From: Burkholderiaceae bacterium
Lineage (GTDB): Bacteria; Pseudomonadota; Gammaproteobacteria; Burkholderiales; Burkholderiaceae_C
NCBI GenBank assembly: GCA_018780645.1
Contig: JADMJJ010000036.1
Coordinates: 62,001-126,000 of the forward strand
Direction: 5' to 3'
DNA length: 64,000 nt
Part shown: piece by piece, positions 27,816 through 37,191 of the stretch
Position numbering within the stretch: position 1 is the stretch's first letter
Layout: every line of letters starts with the position of its first letter
The notes under the pieces: model-generated
The model's input: the letters and a program-made list of their open reading frames with translations, nothing else
The model's database searches: none
Told to the model about the DNA's origin: nothing
Made by a program: the position numbers and the translations under genes

Positions 27816-29411
27816 TCAGCGTGGAGGCACCAGCATGAACTCGGCGCAGCGCTCCGCGATCATCACCGTCGGCGCATTCGTGTTGGCGCTGATCAGCGTC
27901 GGCATCACCGAGGCGTCGCAGACCCGCAGCCTGCGGATGCCGTGCACCTTCAGTTCGGGGCCGACAACGGCCATCGCGTCTATGCCCATCTTGCAGGTGC
28001 CGGCCGGGTGGTAGACGGTCTTGGCATGGCTGCGCACATGGGCTTCGAGCAGGCTGTCGGCCACCTCGTCCTGCACGGCCGGGGCCAGCTCGGCGCTGAT
28101 CACGGCGCGCAGTGCCGGCGCGCGCAGCATGCGCCGCGCCAGCTTGACGCCGCGCACCAGCGTGTCCACATCCTGCTGCTCGCTCAGGGCCCGGGCGTCG
28201 AACCAGATCGGCGCCATCGGGTCGGCGCTACGCAGCCGCACCACGCCGCGCGAGGCGGGGCGCAGAAAGCAGGGGTTGAGCGACAGGCCATGGCCAGCCA
28301 GCGGCTCGCGGTTGACATCGCCCACGAGCGTGGGCAGCACATGGAACTGCACGTCGGGCCGGCCGCTTCCGGTGGTGTCGAAGAAGCCGCCCGCCTCGAC
28401 CACATTGGAGCTCAGCAGGCCCTGCTTGTAGAGCGTCCACTGCAGGCCGTGGCGCAGCGCGCGCAGGCCCTGGTCCTGGCCCAAGAGGCTGATCGGCTCG
28501 CGGGCACGGCCATAGACCGAGACCTCCAGATGGTCCTGGTAGTTCTCGCCGACGCCGGGCAGGTCGCGCAGCACCGGGATGCCGAGTTGCTGCAGCTGCG
28601 CTCCCGGGCCTATGCCCGACAGCAGCAGCAGCTTGGGGCTGGCCAGCGCGCCGGCGCTGAGCACCACCTCGCGCCGCGCCAGCGCCAGGTGCTCGGTGCC
28701 CGCGCTGTCGCGCCAGCGCAGGCCGCGGGCCTCGCCGTCCGCTATGTCTATCTTCAGCACATGGGCGCGGATATGCACGGTCAGCAGCGGGCTGCTTGCC
28801 ACGGCGGCCAGGTAGGTGGCGGCCGTGCTGGCACGCTTGCCGTCCATCGTCGTGGTCTGGTAGAAGCCGACGCCGGCCTGCCGTGCGCCGTTGAAGTCGT
28901 CGTTGTAGCGGTGGCCGATCTCTTGCGCGGCCTTGACGAAGGCCAGGCTCAGCGGATGGCGGTAGCGCGTGTCACTGACCTTCAGCGGCCCGTCGCTGCC
29001 ATGGAACTCGCCGGCCAGCCGCTGATTGCCCTCGGCTCGGCGGAATGCCGGCAAGACCTGGCTCCAGTCCCAGCCGCTGCAGCCCTGGGCGGCCCAGTCG
29101 TCATAGTCCTGGGCGGTGCCGCGGGTGTAGACCATCGCATTGACCGAGCTGCCGCCACCCAGCGTGCGGCCCTGCGGCACATACATGGTGCGCCCGGCAG
29201 CGCCGGGCTGCGGTTCGGTTTCGTAGCGCCAGGTGCGCTCGGTGCCTATCACCTTGACGAAGGTGGCGGGCATGTGGATGAATGGGCTGTCGTCCTTCGG
29301 GCCGGCCTCCAGCAGCAATACCGAGAAGCCGGCCTTCACCAAGCGGTGGGCGAGCACGCAGCCGGCCGATCCGGCGCCGGCGATCACATAGTCAAACTGT
29401 TGTTCTTGCAT
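27816..29411 (-). CDS. GMC-family FAD-dependent oxidoreductase (alcohol/choline dehydrogenase-like)
   Basis: A 531-residue flavoprotein. The FAD-binding start is FDYVIAGAGSAGCVLAHRL, followed by the GMC signature 1 (GRTLGGGSSVNAMVYTRG) and signature 2 (GALASPKLLLLSGIGPG). The active-site His occurs in YHPAGTCKMG. It resembles AlkJ-like alcohol dehydrogenases. The first 20 bases overlap the 3' end of the chemoreceptor gene, so the two are co-transcribed. Likely role: first oxidation of an alcohol substrate. Confidence 0.92.
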   Translation of the reverse strand: MQEQQFDYVIAGAGSAGCVLAHRLVKAGFSVLLLEAGPKDDSPFIHMPATFVKVIGTERTWRYETEPQPGAAGRTMYVPQGRTLGGGSSVNAMVYTRGTAQDYDDWAAQGCSGWDWSQVLPAFRRAEGNQRLAGEFHGSDGPLKVSDTRYRHPLSLAFVKAAQEIGHRYNDDFNGARQAGVGFYQTTTMDGKRASTAATYLAAVASSPLLTVHIRAHVLKIDIADGEARGLRWRDSAGTEHLALARREVVLSAGALASPKLLLLSGIGPGAQLQQLGIPVLRDLPGVGENYQDHLEVSVYGRAREPISLLGQDQGLRALRHGLQWTLYKQGLLSSNVVEAGGFFDTTGSGRPDVQFHVLPTLVGDVNREPLAGHGLSLNPCFLRPASRGVVRLRSADPMAPIWFDARALSEQQDVDTLVRGVKLARRMLRAPALRAVISAELAPAVQDEVADSLLEAHVRSHAKTVYHPAGTCKMGIDAMAVVGPELKVHGIRRLRVCDASVMPTLISANTNAPTVMIAERCAEFMLVPPR

Positions 29412-31038
29412 AGCGTACGGATTCGGGTGAGGCGGGCTGCGCAGGGTGAGGGGCAAGGTTGGCGGGATCAAGCCGGAACACGCGCACCAACTGCACCAGC
29501 TGCTGGGCCTGTTCGCTGAGGCCGGTGGCGGCGGCTGCCGACTCTTCGACCAGGGCCGCGTTGGCCTGGGTCAGGCGGTCGATGTGCGCGGCGCTGGCGC
29601 TGACCTGGGCCACCTGCTTCGACTGCTGGGCGCTGCCGCTGTGGATGCGGGCGATCAGCTGGGCCACGCCCTCGGCGCCGCCCACGCAGCGCTGCAACGC
29701 CTCGCCGGCATCGCGGGCCAGCGCCACCGCGTCTTCGGCGCGGGCGTTGGCGTCCAGCACCAGGGTCTTGATCTGGGTGCCGGCGCTGGCACAGCGGCGC
29801 GCCAGGTTGCGCACCTCGTCGGCCACCACCGAGAAGCCCTTGCCATGGATGCCGGCGCGGGCCGACTCGGCCGCGGCGTTCAGCGCCAGGATGTCGGTCT
29901 GCAGCGCAATGCCATTGATCAGCTGGATGATCTCGCCAATCTGCTTCGAGTGCGCGTGCACATCGTCAATGCAGGCAATCACCTTCAGAACGGTGCCCGC
30001 GCCGCTGTGCGCATCGGCGGCGGCGCGGGTGGCCAGCTGATTGGCCTCGGCGGCCGAGGTGGCGGTGTTGTCGGCCAGCAGGTGCAGTTCGGCCACCGAG
30101 GCGGTGGCCTCCTGCAGCAGGCTGGCCGTGTGTTCGGTGCGCTCGCTGAGATCCTGATTTGCACGGGCAATCTCCTGGCTGGCCAGCGAGGTGGCATCAC
30201 TGGCCTGGTGCACCTGAGACACCAGGGTGCGCAGCCCGCCCTGCATGCCGGCCAGTGCGCGCTGCAAGTCGCCGATCTCGGCCGCGCCATCCTGGGCCAC
30301 CTGTGCGGACAGATCGCCATCGGCCATCGCACGAGCCTGGCCCACCACGCCGCGAATCGGATGGCTGATGCCACGCACCAGGCGCCAGGCGAACAAGGTG
30401 GCGCAGGCGACGGCCGCCGCCAGCACCAGGCCGACCCAGGTCTGCGCGGAAGCTACCTTTGCGGCCGCCTGCTCGCCGGCCCGCGCCGCGGCCCCGTCGG
30501 TCAGGCTCACCAACCGGCTCAGGGCCTCGGCATAGCGCTGGCGCGTCGGCGTGTGCTGCTCGGCCAGCATCTTTTGCAGTGCCACATAGTCACCCTCGCC
30601 ACGCAGCCGGGTGATCTCGGCCGTCATTGCGCTGAACTCGGCGGCCAGCCCGTCCACCTGCTTGAACTGGGCCTGCAGCTCGGCGCTTTGCGGCACTGCC
30701 TGCATCGCGCCCCGCAAGGCCGTCGTCTCGGCCTGGGTCTGCTCGAAGGCGCGCTTGTACTCGGCCGCGTAGGCGCCCAGCGCAACATTGACCCGCGTGG
30801 TGTCGCGCCATACGTTCAGCTCCACCAGCCCCTGCAGCTTCACGATGCCTTGCGAGAGCTTCCACTGCCTGTCCAGCAGCTCGGTGACCAGGCCGGCCGT
30901 GCCGCGCAGCGACATCAGGCAGAACAGCGCCAGCGCCGCCATCAACGCGATCAATCCGGCAAAAGCGGCGCCCACCCGTGCGCCTATCGTCCATGTTCCC
31001 AACACGCCCTCCCTGTGCCGCGCCGTGCGCCGCGACAT
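29392..31038 (-). CDS. Methyl-accepting chemotaxis protein
   Basis: About 548 residues: a transmembrane helix (VGAAFAGLIALMAALALFCL), a periplasmic four-helix-type sensor, a second helix near WVGLVLAAAVACATLFAW, a HAMP domain and a cytoplasmic signalling domain with the hairpin-tip pattern IIQLINGIALQTDILALNAA. The start is uncertain. The ATG at 31038 has no ribosome site, while GGGAGG lies just before a GTG/TTG about eleven codons later. It overlaps the GMC oxidoreductase by 20 bases, which suggests that it senses the substrate of the locus. Confidence 0.9.
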   Translation of the reverse strand: MSRRTARHREGVLGTWTIGARVGAAFAGLIALMAALALFCLMSLRGTAGLVTELLDRQWKLSQGIVKLQGLVELNVWRDTTRVNVALGAYAAEYKRAFEQTQAETTALRGAMQAVPQSAELQAQFKQVDGLAAEFSAMTAEITRLRGEGDYVALQKMLAEQHTPTRQRYAEALSRLVSLTDGAAARAGEQAAAKVASAQTWVGLVLAAAVACATLFAWRLVRGISHPIRGVVGQARAMADGDLSAQVAQDGAAEIGDLQRALAGMQGGLRTLVSQVHQASDATSLASQEIARANQDLSERTEHTASLLQEATASVAELHLLADNTATSAAEANQLATRAAADAHSGAGTVLKVIACIDDVHAHSKQIGEIIQLINGIALQTDILALNAAAESARAGIHGKGFSVVADEVRNLARRCASAGTQIKTLVLDANARAEDAVALARDAGEALQRCVGGAEGVAQLIARIHSGSAQQSKQVAQVSASAAHIDRLTQANAALVEESAAAATGLSEQAQQLVQLVRVFRLDPANLAPHPAQPASPESVRYARTTV

Positions 31039-31136
31039 GCGGCCCCGGGCGGTTCACTGTGGGTAGCGAGTGTTGGGTTTGGCCGGCGCGGGCGCTTGCC
31101 CGAGGCGGCACTGGGTGTTGATCGAGTGTGCCCGTG

Positions 31137-31172
31137 AGCTGTCGGGCTTTAGGCCCTAGCGGCCCGACAGCT
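31137..31172. other. Long stem-loop at the 3' end of the upstream chemoreceptor gene
   Basis: AGCTGTCGGGC (31137-31147) and GCCCGACAGCT (31162-31172) form a perfect 11-bp stem with a 14-base loop. The inner arm is coding sequence and the loop contains the stop codon of the chemoreceptor gene at 31156. There is no T-run, so it is not a classical terminator. It may protect the mRNA end or reduce read-through into the next chemoreceptor. Confidence 0.6.
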
Positions 31173-32706
31173 TGAACACCGCCACCTCCTGCGCCAGCCG
31201 CATCGCCTGTTCCCTCAGCGATTCGGCGGCGGCGGCGGATTCTTCGACCAATGCCGCGTTCTGCTGCGTCATCTGGTCCAGCTGGGCGACGGCTACATTG
31301 ACCTGGCCAATGCCCTGGCTCTGCTCGCCGGCGGCGGCGCTTATCTCGGCAATGATGTCGGTCACGCGCTGCACCGAGCCGACGATCTCGCTCATCGTCT
31401 TGCCGGCGTCGGCCACCAGGCGCGAGCCGCCCTCGACCTTCTCGACCGAGGTGCCGATCAGGCTCTTGATCTCGCGGGCCGCCTGGGCGGAGCGCTGGGC
31501 CAGGCTGCGCACCTCGGCGGCCACCACGGCAAAGCCGCGACCCTGCTCACCGGCCCGTGCGGCCTCGACCGCGGCGTTCAGCGCCAGGATATTGGTCTGG
31601 AAGGCAATGCCGTCGATCACGCCGATGATGTCGCTGATCTTCTTCGAACTGGTGTTGATCTCGTCCATTGTGGCCACCACCTGGGCGACCACCGCGCCAC
31701 CGCGGGCGGCCACTTCAGCGGCCGAGGTTGCCAGCTGGTTGGCCTGGCGGGCCGAGTCGGCGCTCTGGCGCACGGTGCTGGTCAGTTCCTCCATCGACGA
31801 TGCGGTCTGCTGCAGATTCGAGGCCGTCTGCTCGGTGCGCTGCGACAGGTCGGCGTTGCCGGTGGCGATCTCGACCGAGGCGTGCGAGATGCTGTCGGTC
31901 GAGGCGCGCACATTGCCCACCACCCGGCCCAGCGATTCGTTCATATGCTGCAAGGCCTTCATCAGCGCGCCGAACTCGTCGCCGCGCTCGGTGCTGATGT
32001 GCTGGGTCAGGTCGCCGGCTGCGATGGCGCTGGCCACATCGATCGACTGCTGCAAGGGCTGGCGTATCGACTTGACCAGGGCGGCGGCCACCGCCATGCC
32101 CAGGACTATCACGATCAGCGCGCCAACGCTGCCGTACATGACGATCTCGCTGCGCGCCGCAGCCGCTTCCTTCTGCGCGTTCTCGCCCTTGAGTTGCTGC
32201 AGCTTGACGAACTTGTCTATGGCGGCCAGATAGGCGTTGACCGAGGGCACGTACTCGTTCTTGACGGTCTCCTCGACGCCCGAGACGTCGCCCGAGCCGC
32301 CCAGCTCGCGGGTCTTCTTGCTCGCCGCCAGCAGCTTGCCGCCCAGCGCGACGATGTCCTTCAGCAGCGCCTTGTCGTCGTCACTGGTCGCCTCCTTGGA
32401 GATTTCCTCGCGCAGCTTGGCCACGCGCGGCGCGTCATTGGCCAGGTTTTCCTTGAAGAAGGCGCCCACCGAGGGGTCTGCGCTGATCGCCGAGGCCAGG
32501 CTGCGGGCCACGGCGGTCTCGGTCATGCCCTTCCACTGCGTGGCCTTCTCCACCAGCTGATGGGCCAGGGTGGACTGGTCAAAGGCCTCCTGCTGAACCA
32601 CCTGCGCCCGCCGCATCGTCAGCCCCGCCACCAGCAGCATGGCCACGAGCAGGAACAGGATGGCGCCCCAAAGCTTGCGTGAAATGGGCAGATTGTTGAG
32701 ATTCAT
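31156..32706 (-). CDS. Methyl-accepting chemotaxis protein (Tar/Tsr type)
   Basis: A 516-residue chemoreceptor with N-terminal helix [19 protein letters not shown] and a periplasmic helical bundle of about 140 residues. A second membrane helix ([21 protein letters not shown]) and a HAMP domain follow. The signalling tip reads [31 protein letters not shown] lies 7 bases before the ATG. It is the first gene of a minus-strand run that continues with the second receptor. Confidence 0.94.
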   Translation of the reverse strand: MNLNNLPISRKLWGAILFLLVAMLLVAGLTMRRAQVVQQEAFDQSTLAHQLVEKATQWKGMTETAVARSLASAISADPSVGAFFKENLANDAPRVAKLREEISKEATSDDDKALLKDIVALGGKLLAASKKTRELGGSGDVSGVEETVKNEYVPSVNAYLAAIDKFVKLQQLKGENAQKEAAAARSEIVMYGSVGALIVIVLGMAVAAALVKSIRQPLQQSIDVASAIAAGDLTQHISTERGDEFGALMKALQHMNESLGRVVGNVRASTDSISHASVEIATGNADLSQRTEQTASNLQQTASSMEELTSTVRQSADSARQANQLATSAAEVAARGGAVVAQVVATMDEINTSSKKISDIIGVIDGIAFQTNILALNAAVEAARAGEQGRGFAVVAAEVRSLAQRSAQAAREIKSLIGTSVEKVEGGSRLVADAGKTMSEIVGSVQRVTDIIAEISAAAGEQSQGIGQVNVAVAQLDQMTQQNAALVEESAAAAESLREQAMRLAQEVAVFKLSGR

Positions 32707-32784
32707 GCGCGGGTCTCCCTTTTGATCAGTAAGGAGGTATCGACCTTTTGGCTTGGGGCTGAAGCCGCTGAAGGGTCTCTATTG

Positions 32785-32798
32785 CATAGAAAAACTAT
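32785..32798. promoter_or_regulatory. ATAG-A5-CTAT inverted repeat between divergent genes
   Basis: The 150-base gap between the chemoreceptor and the CitE-like gene contains CATAG-AAAAA-CTAT. The half site AAAACTAT reappears, in both orientations, at 38264-38298. A LysR-type gene in the same block (36.2 kb) is a possible ligand-responsive binder. Function is inferred only from symmetry and recurrence. Confidence 0.35.
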
Positions 32799-32856
32799 TG
32801 TCTAAAGATGTTGAGAGCAGTTTTTCTTCCGTCCGCGCTCCACCATACTGCCGCCC

Positions 32857-33720
32857 ATGATGCGGAGCAAACTGTTCGTCCCGGGAGTGCGTCCGGAGCT
32901 TTTCGACAAGGCCCTGGCGGGCACTGCCGACGCCCTCTCCATCGATCTGGAAGATGCGGTGCCCGAGGAGCGCAAGGCCTCGGCCCGTGACTTAGTTCAG
33001 GCTTTCGTGACATCCGACGCGGTACTCAGCGCGGTCAAGCTGATCATCGTGCGCGTCAATGCGCTGGGCACGCCGCATTTCGAGGCCGATCTGCAGGCCG
33101 TGGCCCGGCCGGGCCTGGCGCTGCTGAACCTGCCCAAGCCGGAGTCGGCCGACGATGTGCGCATGGCCGTGGCGGCGCTGGAGCGAGCCGAGCGGGCCAA
33201 TGGCGTGGAGCAGCCGATCCGGCTGCTGGTGAATATCGAAACACCGAAGGCGCTGCGCGCGGCGGCCGCGATTGCCGCTGCCCACCCCCGCGTGGCCGGC
33301 CTGCAACTGGGCCTGGGCGATTTGTTCGAGCCGCAGGGCATTGCCCGCCGCGATGCAGCCAATGTGCACGCCGTGATGTTTGCCTTGCGCATGGCTGCGG
33401 CCGAGGCGGGGGTGTTCGCGATGGATGGCGCTTTTGCCGATGTGGCCGATGCCGAGGGCTTTCGCGCCGAGGCGCGGATGGCACAACGCCTGGGTTTCGT
33501 AGGTAAGAGCTGCATCCATCCCAGCCAGGTGGCGCTGGCCCACGAGGTGTTCCGCCCCAGCCGCGAGGAGATTGCGCATGCAATGCGTGTGGTCGAGGCC
33601 GCGCGTGCGGCGGCCGCACAGGGAAGGGGAGCCTTCCTCGTGGACGGGCGCATGATCGACCCGCCCTTTCTGAAGCGTGCCGAGGCGTTGCTGGCCGTTG
33701 CTGCTGCAGACCCGCCCTAG
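32857..33720 (+). CDS. HpcH/HpaI (CitE-like) aldolase/lyase
   Basis: A 287-residue TIM-barrel lyase. Family segments are MRSKLFVPGVRPELFDKAL, the metal/CoA-proximal SIDLEDAVPEERK, IRLLVNIETPKALRAAA, LQLGLGDLF and a GFVGKSCIHPSQV end. CitE-like proteins cleave citryl-, malyl-, citramalyl-CoA or related compounds. It is 60 bases upstream of the symporter, so they probably form one transcript. The substrate is not evident. Confidence 0.9.
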   Translation: MMRSKLFVPGVRPELFDKALAGTADALSIDLEDAVPEERKASARDLVQAFVTSDAVLSAVKLIIVRVNALGTPHFEADLQAVARPGLALLNLPKPESADDVRMAVAALERAERANGVEQPIRLLVNIETPKALRAAAAIAAAHPRVAGLQLGLGDLFEPQGIARRDAANVHAVMFALRMAAAEAGVFAMDGAFADVADAEGFRAEARMAQRLGFVGKSCIHPSQVALAHEVFRPSREEIAHAMRVVEAARAAAAQGRGAFLVDGRMIDPPFLKRAEALLAVAAADPP

Positions 33721-33780
33721 CGCCGTCCTGCCTGTGCCGTCCTGCGCCCTGTGCGCTCCTCCCCCGTTTCCCGAGTCTCC

Positions 33781-36174
33781 ATGAGCCCAGCCCACCGCGT
33801 CCTTTGCGTCATCGCCTTCATATTGCTGGCCGTTTGCCCGCCGGTGCGGGCAGAGAATCTGGCCTCTGTGCGCCTCACGGCCCTACCGGCGCTGCCGGCC
33901 ATCGAGCCGCTGCAGGCCCTGGTGGCCATTGACGGACGGCCACTGGCGCTGGGCCAGCAAAACGCCTGGCTGCTGAGCGAGGACCAGAAGAGCTGGACGC
34001 CGACGAACTGGCAAGCGCCGGCACCGCTGCTGGCGGTGGTCTCCGGAGGGGCTCATGCCTATGCGCTGATGGGTGCCGAGGGCCGGGTGCAGCGGACGGA
34101 CAGGCTGACCCTGGTCCAGGGCCAGCCGACGCTGGCTCCGCTGCCGCCGTTGCCGACCACATTGGCGCTGGCCCGCGGTACGGGCCTGGCCGGCAAGCTC
34201 TATATCGCCGGCCTGGGCCCGGATGGATTATCCCGAGTGCTGCAAATCGACCCGCAGGCCAAGCAGCCCGCCTGGCGCGAGCTGGCGGGCTGGCCCGGTG
34301 CGGGTCAGCTGAGTTCATTGGTCGGCCAGACGGCGGCGCTGTTCGCCACCTTCGCGAGCGATGGCCAAGGGGCCGAACGCATGCTGCGCTGGTCGGCCGA
34401 CAGAGGCTGGACCGAGCAGGGCGCCGTGCCCGGCCGGGTGGTGGCCGGTTCGGGTCGGGCGATGGGCCAGGCCCATGTGCTGTATCTGGTGCAGGCCGGT
34501 GCCGAGGGCGCGCCCAAGCTGATGAGTTTTCACACCATCACCGGGGCCTGGGCGGTGATGGCCGCGCCCGAGGCGGGGGGCGTCAGCCAGACCGCGGCCT
34601 GGAACAACGGTGTGCTCTGGGCCCGCCCAGGCGCCGACGGCAGCCAGACCCTGGCCTTTGCCGAGGTCGAGGCGGGCAAGCAGCTGCTGAGGTGGCTGGA
34701 CTGGCTGGTGATCGCCATCTATCTGGTCGCGATGCTGGGCATAGGCCTGTACTTCTATCTGCGCGAAAAGCGCGACTCGACTGCGGACTTCTTCGTTGGC
34801 GGGCGCAGCATCCCGTTCTGGGTGGCCGGCGTGAGCCTGTATGCCACCAATACCAGCTCGATCAGCTTCATTGCGATACCGGCCAAGGCCTTCGAGACCA
34901 ACTGGCAGTACCTGACCAACAACCTGATCGCGGTGCTGGGCCTGATGTTCGTGGCGGTGTGGATCGTGCCGCTGCTGCGCCGGCTGGACCTGATGTCGGT
35001 GTTCTCCTATCTGGAGACGCGCTTCCACCCGGCCATCCGCATGCTGGCCAGCGCGCTGTGCATACTGATGCAGGTGGGCAGCCGCATGAGCGTGGTGCTG
35101 TTCCTGCCGGCGCTGGCCATCGCCACCATCACCGGTCTGAACGTGGTCTGGAGCATCCTGATCATGGGCGGCTTCACGATCGCCTACACCGCCATGGGCG
35201 GCATGAAGGCGGTGGTCTGGACCGATTTCGTGCAGGTGTTCGCGATGATGGGTGGTGCGCTGTTCGCGATCGGCTTCATCGTCTATCGGCTCAACGGCGG
35301 CTTTGACGAACTCTGGCAGGTCGCGATGGCCGAGAACAAGACCCAGCTGTTCGACTTCAGTTTCGACCTCACCAAGGCCACCGTCTGGGGCTTCATCTTC
35401 CTTGTGCTGTTCGATGTCGTGCTCACCTTCCCCAAGGACCAGGTGCTGATGCAGCGCACCCTGTCCACCGAGTCGGCCAAGGAGGCCGGGCGCTCGATCT
35501 GGGCCTTTGCGGCGATCATGATTCCGGGCGGCTTTGTGTTCTATTCCATCGGCACGGCGCTGTATGTGTTCTACCGCGCCCACCCGGAGCGCATGAACCC
35601 GCTGCTGTCGATCGACGCGACCTTTCCGCTGTTCATTGCCGCCGAGCTGCCGATGGGCGTCACCGGGCTGATCATTGCGGGCATCTTTGCGGCCGCGATG
35701 TCCACCCTGTCGAGCATCATCAACAGCGTGGCCACGCTGGCCTCGGTCGACTTCTACGAAAAACTGGCCAAGAACCCGACGCCGCGCAAGAGCGTGCTTT
35801 TCGCCGAGGTCATCACGGTGGTGGTGGGTCTGGCCGGCATTGGCGTGGCGCTGCTGCTGTCGCGCTACGACATCCACTCGCTGTTCGATGTCTCGATCGA
35901 ACTGGCGGGCCTGCTGGGCGGCGGATTTGCCGGCGCCTACACGCTGGGCATGTTCACGCGACGCGCCAACTCGCCGGGCGTGGCCATCGGCATTGCCTCG
36001 AGCATTGCGCTGACCACGCTGGCCTGGGCTATGAATCTGGTCCACCCCTACTTCTACCTGGCGATCTCCATCATGCTGTGCATCATCATCGGCTATGTCG
36101 CCAGCCTGTTCTTCCCGGCGCCGACACGTTCGCTCAAGGGGCTGACGATCTACTCGGACGTCGGGCACCACTGA
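33781..36174 (+). CDS. Sodium/solute symporter with N-terminal beta-propeller-like domain
   Basis: A 797-residue fusion. Residues 1-24 are a signal peptide ending PPVRA. Residues about 25-300 look like a kelch/propeller domain with repeated short strand pairs (GRPLALGQQNAWLLSEDQKSW, GLAGKLYIAGLGPDG). From about residue 303 a full SSS transporter follows (WLVIAIYLVAMLGIGLYF, TADFFVGGRSIPFWVAGVSL, then about 13 hydrophobic segments). The SSS part is closest to sialic-acid/sugar-type symporters, in which mutarotase- or NanM-like propellers are sometimes fused. I chose the ATG at 33781, since a GTG ten codons earlier would bury the signal peptide. Confidence 0.85.
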   Translation: MSPAHRVLCVIAFILLAVCPPVRAENLASVRLTALPALPAIEPLQALVAIDGRPLALGQQNAWLLSEDQKSWTPTNWQAPAPLLAVVSGGAHAYALMGAEGRVQRTDRLTLVQGQPTLAPLPPLPTTLALARGTGLAGKLYIAGLGPDGLSRVLQIDPQAKQPAWRELAGWPGAGQLSSLVGQTAALFATFASDGQGAERMLRWSADRGWTEQGAVPGRVVAGSGRAMGQAHVLYLVQAGAEGAPKLMSFHTITGAWAVMAAPEAGGVSQTAAWNNGVLWARPGADGSQTLAFAEVEAGKQLLRWLDWLVIAIYLVAMLGIGLYFYLREKRDSTADFFVGGRSIPFWVAGVSLYATNTSSISFIAIPAKAFETNWQYLTNNLIAVLGLMFVAVWIVPLLRRLDLMSVFSYLETRFHPAIRMLASALCILMQVGSRMSVVLFLPALAIATITGLNVVWSILIMGGFTIAYTAMGGMKAVVWTDFVQVFAMMGGALFAIGFIVYRLNGGFDELWQVAMAENKTQLFDFSFDLTKATVWGFIFLVLFDVVLTFPKDQVLMQRTLSTESAKEAGRSIWAFAAIMIPGGFVFYSIGTALYVFYRAHPERMNPLLSIDATFPLFIAAELPMGVTGLIIAGIFAAAMSTLSSIINSVATLASVDFYEKLAKNPTPRKSVLFAEVITVVVGLAGIGVALLLSRYDIHSLFDVSIELAGLLGGGFAGAYTLGMFTRRANSPGVAIGIASSIALTTLAWAMNLVHPYFYLAISIMLCIIIGYVASLFFPAPTRSLKGLTIYSDVGHH

Positions 36175-36206
36175 GACGGGTTGCGTTCTTCATGTAGCCT
36201 CGGCCG

Positions 36207-37094
36207 GTGGACACCCAATTCCTGCACACCTTCGTCGCCGTGGTTGACCACGGCTCCATGGCCGCGGCCGCGCGGCTCCTGAACATCACGCCGGCTGCGG
36301 TGGCGCAGCAGATCCGAACGCTGGAGCGCGAGATCGGTGCGCCGCTGATCGCCCGCGCCGGCCGCACCGTCAACGTCACCGAGGCCGGCTCGCGCATCCT
36401 GCAGCGGGCCCGCGATGTGCTGCGCGATGTGGCCGACCTGAGCACGGTGGCCAATGACGACGCCACCGCCGGCGAGTTGCGCCTGGGCGCCGGCACCAAT
36501 GCGCTGACCGGCATGCTGCCCGACATCCTGGCGCGCATGGTCGAGAAGTTCCCGCGCATCAAGGTCTTCATCAAGCCCGGCTATTCGCCGGAGCTGTATC
36601 GCAGCGTCGAGGGCGGCGAGCTGGACGCGGCCATCGTGCTGCAGGCCCCGTTCGCCCTGCCCAAGACCTGCGACTGGGAGCTGCTGCGCGAGGAGCCGCT
36701 GGTGGTACTGGCGCCGGCGGCGATGGCGGGACGCGACCCGCACGAGCTGCTGGCCAGCGAGCCGCTGATTCGCTATGACCGCAGCCAGTGGGGTGGCCGC
36801 CAGGCCGACCAGTACCTGCGCACGGCCGGCATCACGCCGCGCGAGCGCTTCGAGCTGAATGCGCTGAACGCCATCGCGGTGATGGTGGACCGCGGCCTCG
36901 GCGTGTCCCTGGTGCCCGACTGGGCGCGGCCCTGGCCCGAAGGCCTGCACCTGGTGCGCATACCGCTGCCCCGGCCGTTCGAGCCGCGCCGCATCGGCAT
37001 CGTCTGGTCTCGGTCGACGATACGCATACGTTTGGTAACGGCGTTTCTGCATGAGAGCCGCGTGGCCATGGCGGCCCATGTGGATGCGCCCTGA
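36207..37094 (+). CDS. LysR-family transcriptional regulator
   Basis: A 295-residue regulator. It has an N-terminal helix-turn-helix (FVAVVDHGSMAAAARLLNITPAAVAQQIRTLE) and a periplasmic-binding-like effector domain (LRLGAGTNALTGMLPDIL and following). GTG start. It follows the symporter on the same strand after 32 bases and is the local candidate for control of the CitE-like/symporter genes. Confidence 0.93.
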   Translation: MDTQFLHTFVAVVDHGSMAAAARLLNITPAAVAQQIRTLEREIGAPLIARAGRTVNVTEAGSRILQRARDVLRDVADLSTVANDDATAGELRLGAGTNALTGMLPDILARMVEKFPRIKVFIKPGYSPELYRSVEGGELDAAIVLQAPFALPKTCDWELLREEPLVVLAPAAMAGRDPHELLASEPLIRYDRSQWGGRQADQYLRTAGITPRERFELNALNAIAVMVDRGLGVSLVPDWARPWPEGLHLVRIPLPRPFEPRRIGIVWSRSTIRIRLVTAFLHESRVAMAAHVDAP

Positions 37095-37191
37095 ACAGAC
37101 GGTATGAAAGCTGTCTTGTGAACCAAGCCAGCGCTGCTGTGATCACGGTGCATGCTCGCCCAGACTCGGTCTCCCAACAGTGGAGACAACA

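Noticed and set aside
34315-36171. 618-codon open frame opposite to the symporter
   Set aside because: The translation is rich in His, Gln and Arg without any recognisable domain, while the sense frame encodes a complete transporter.
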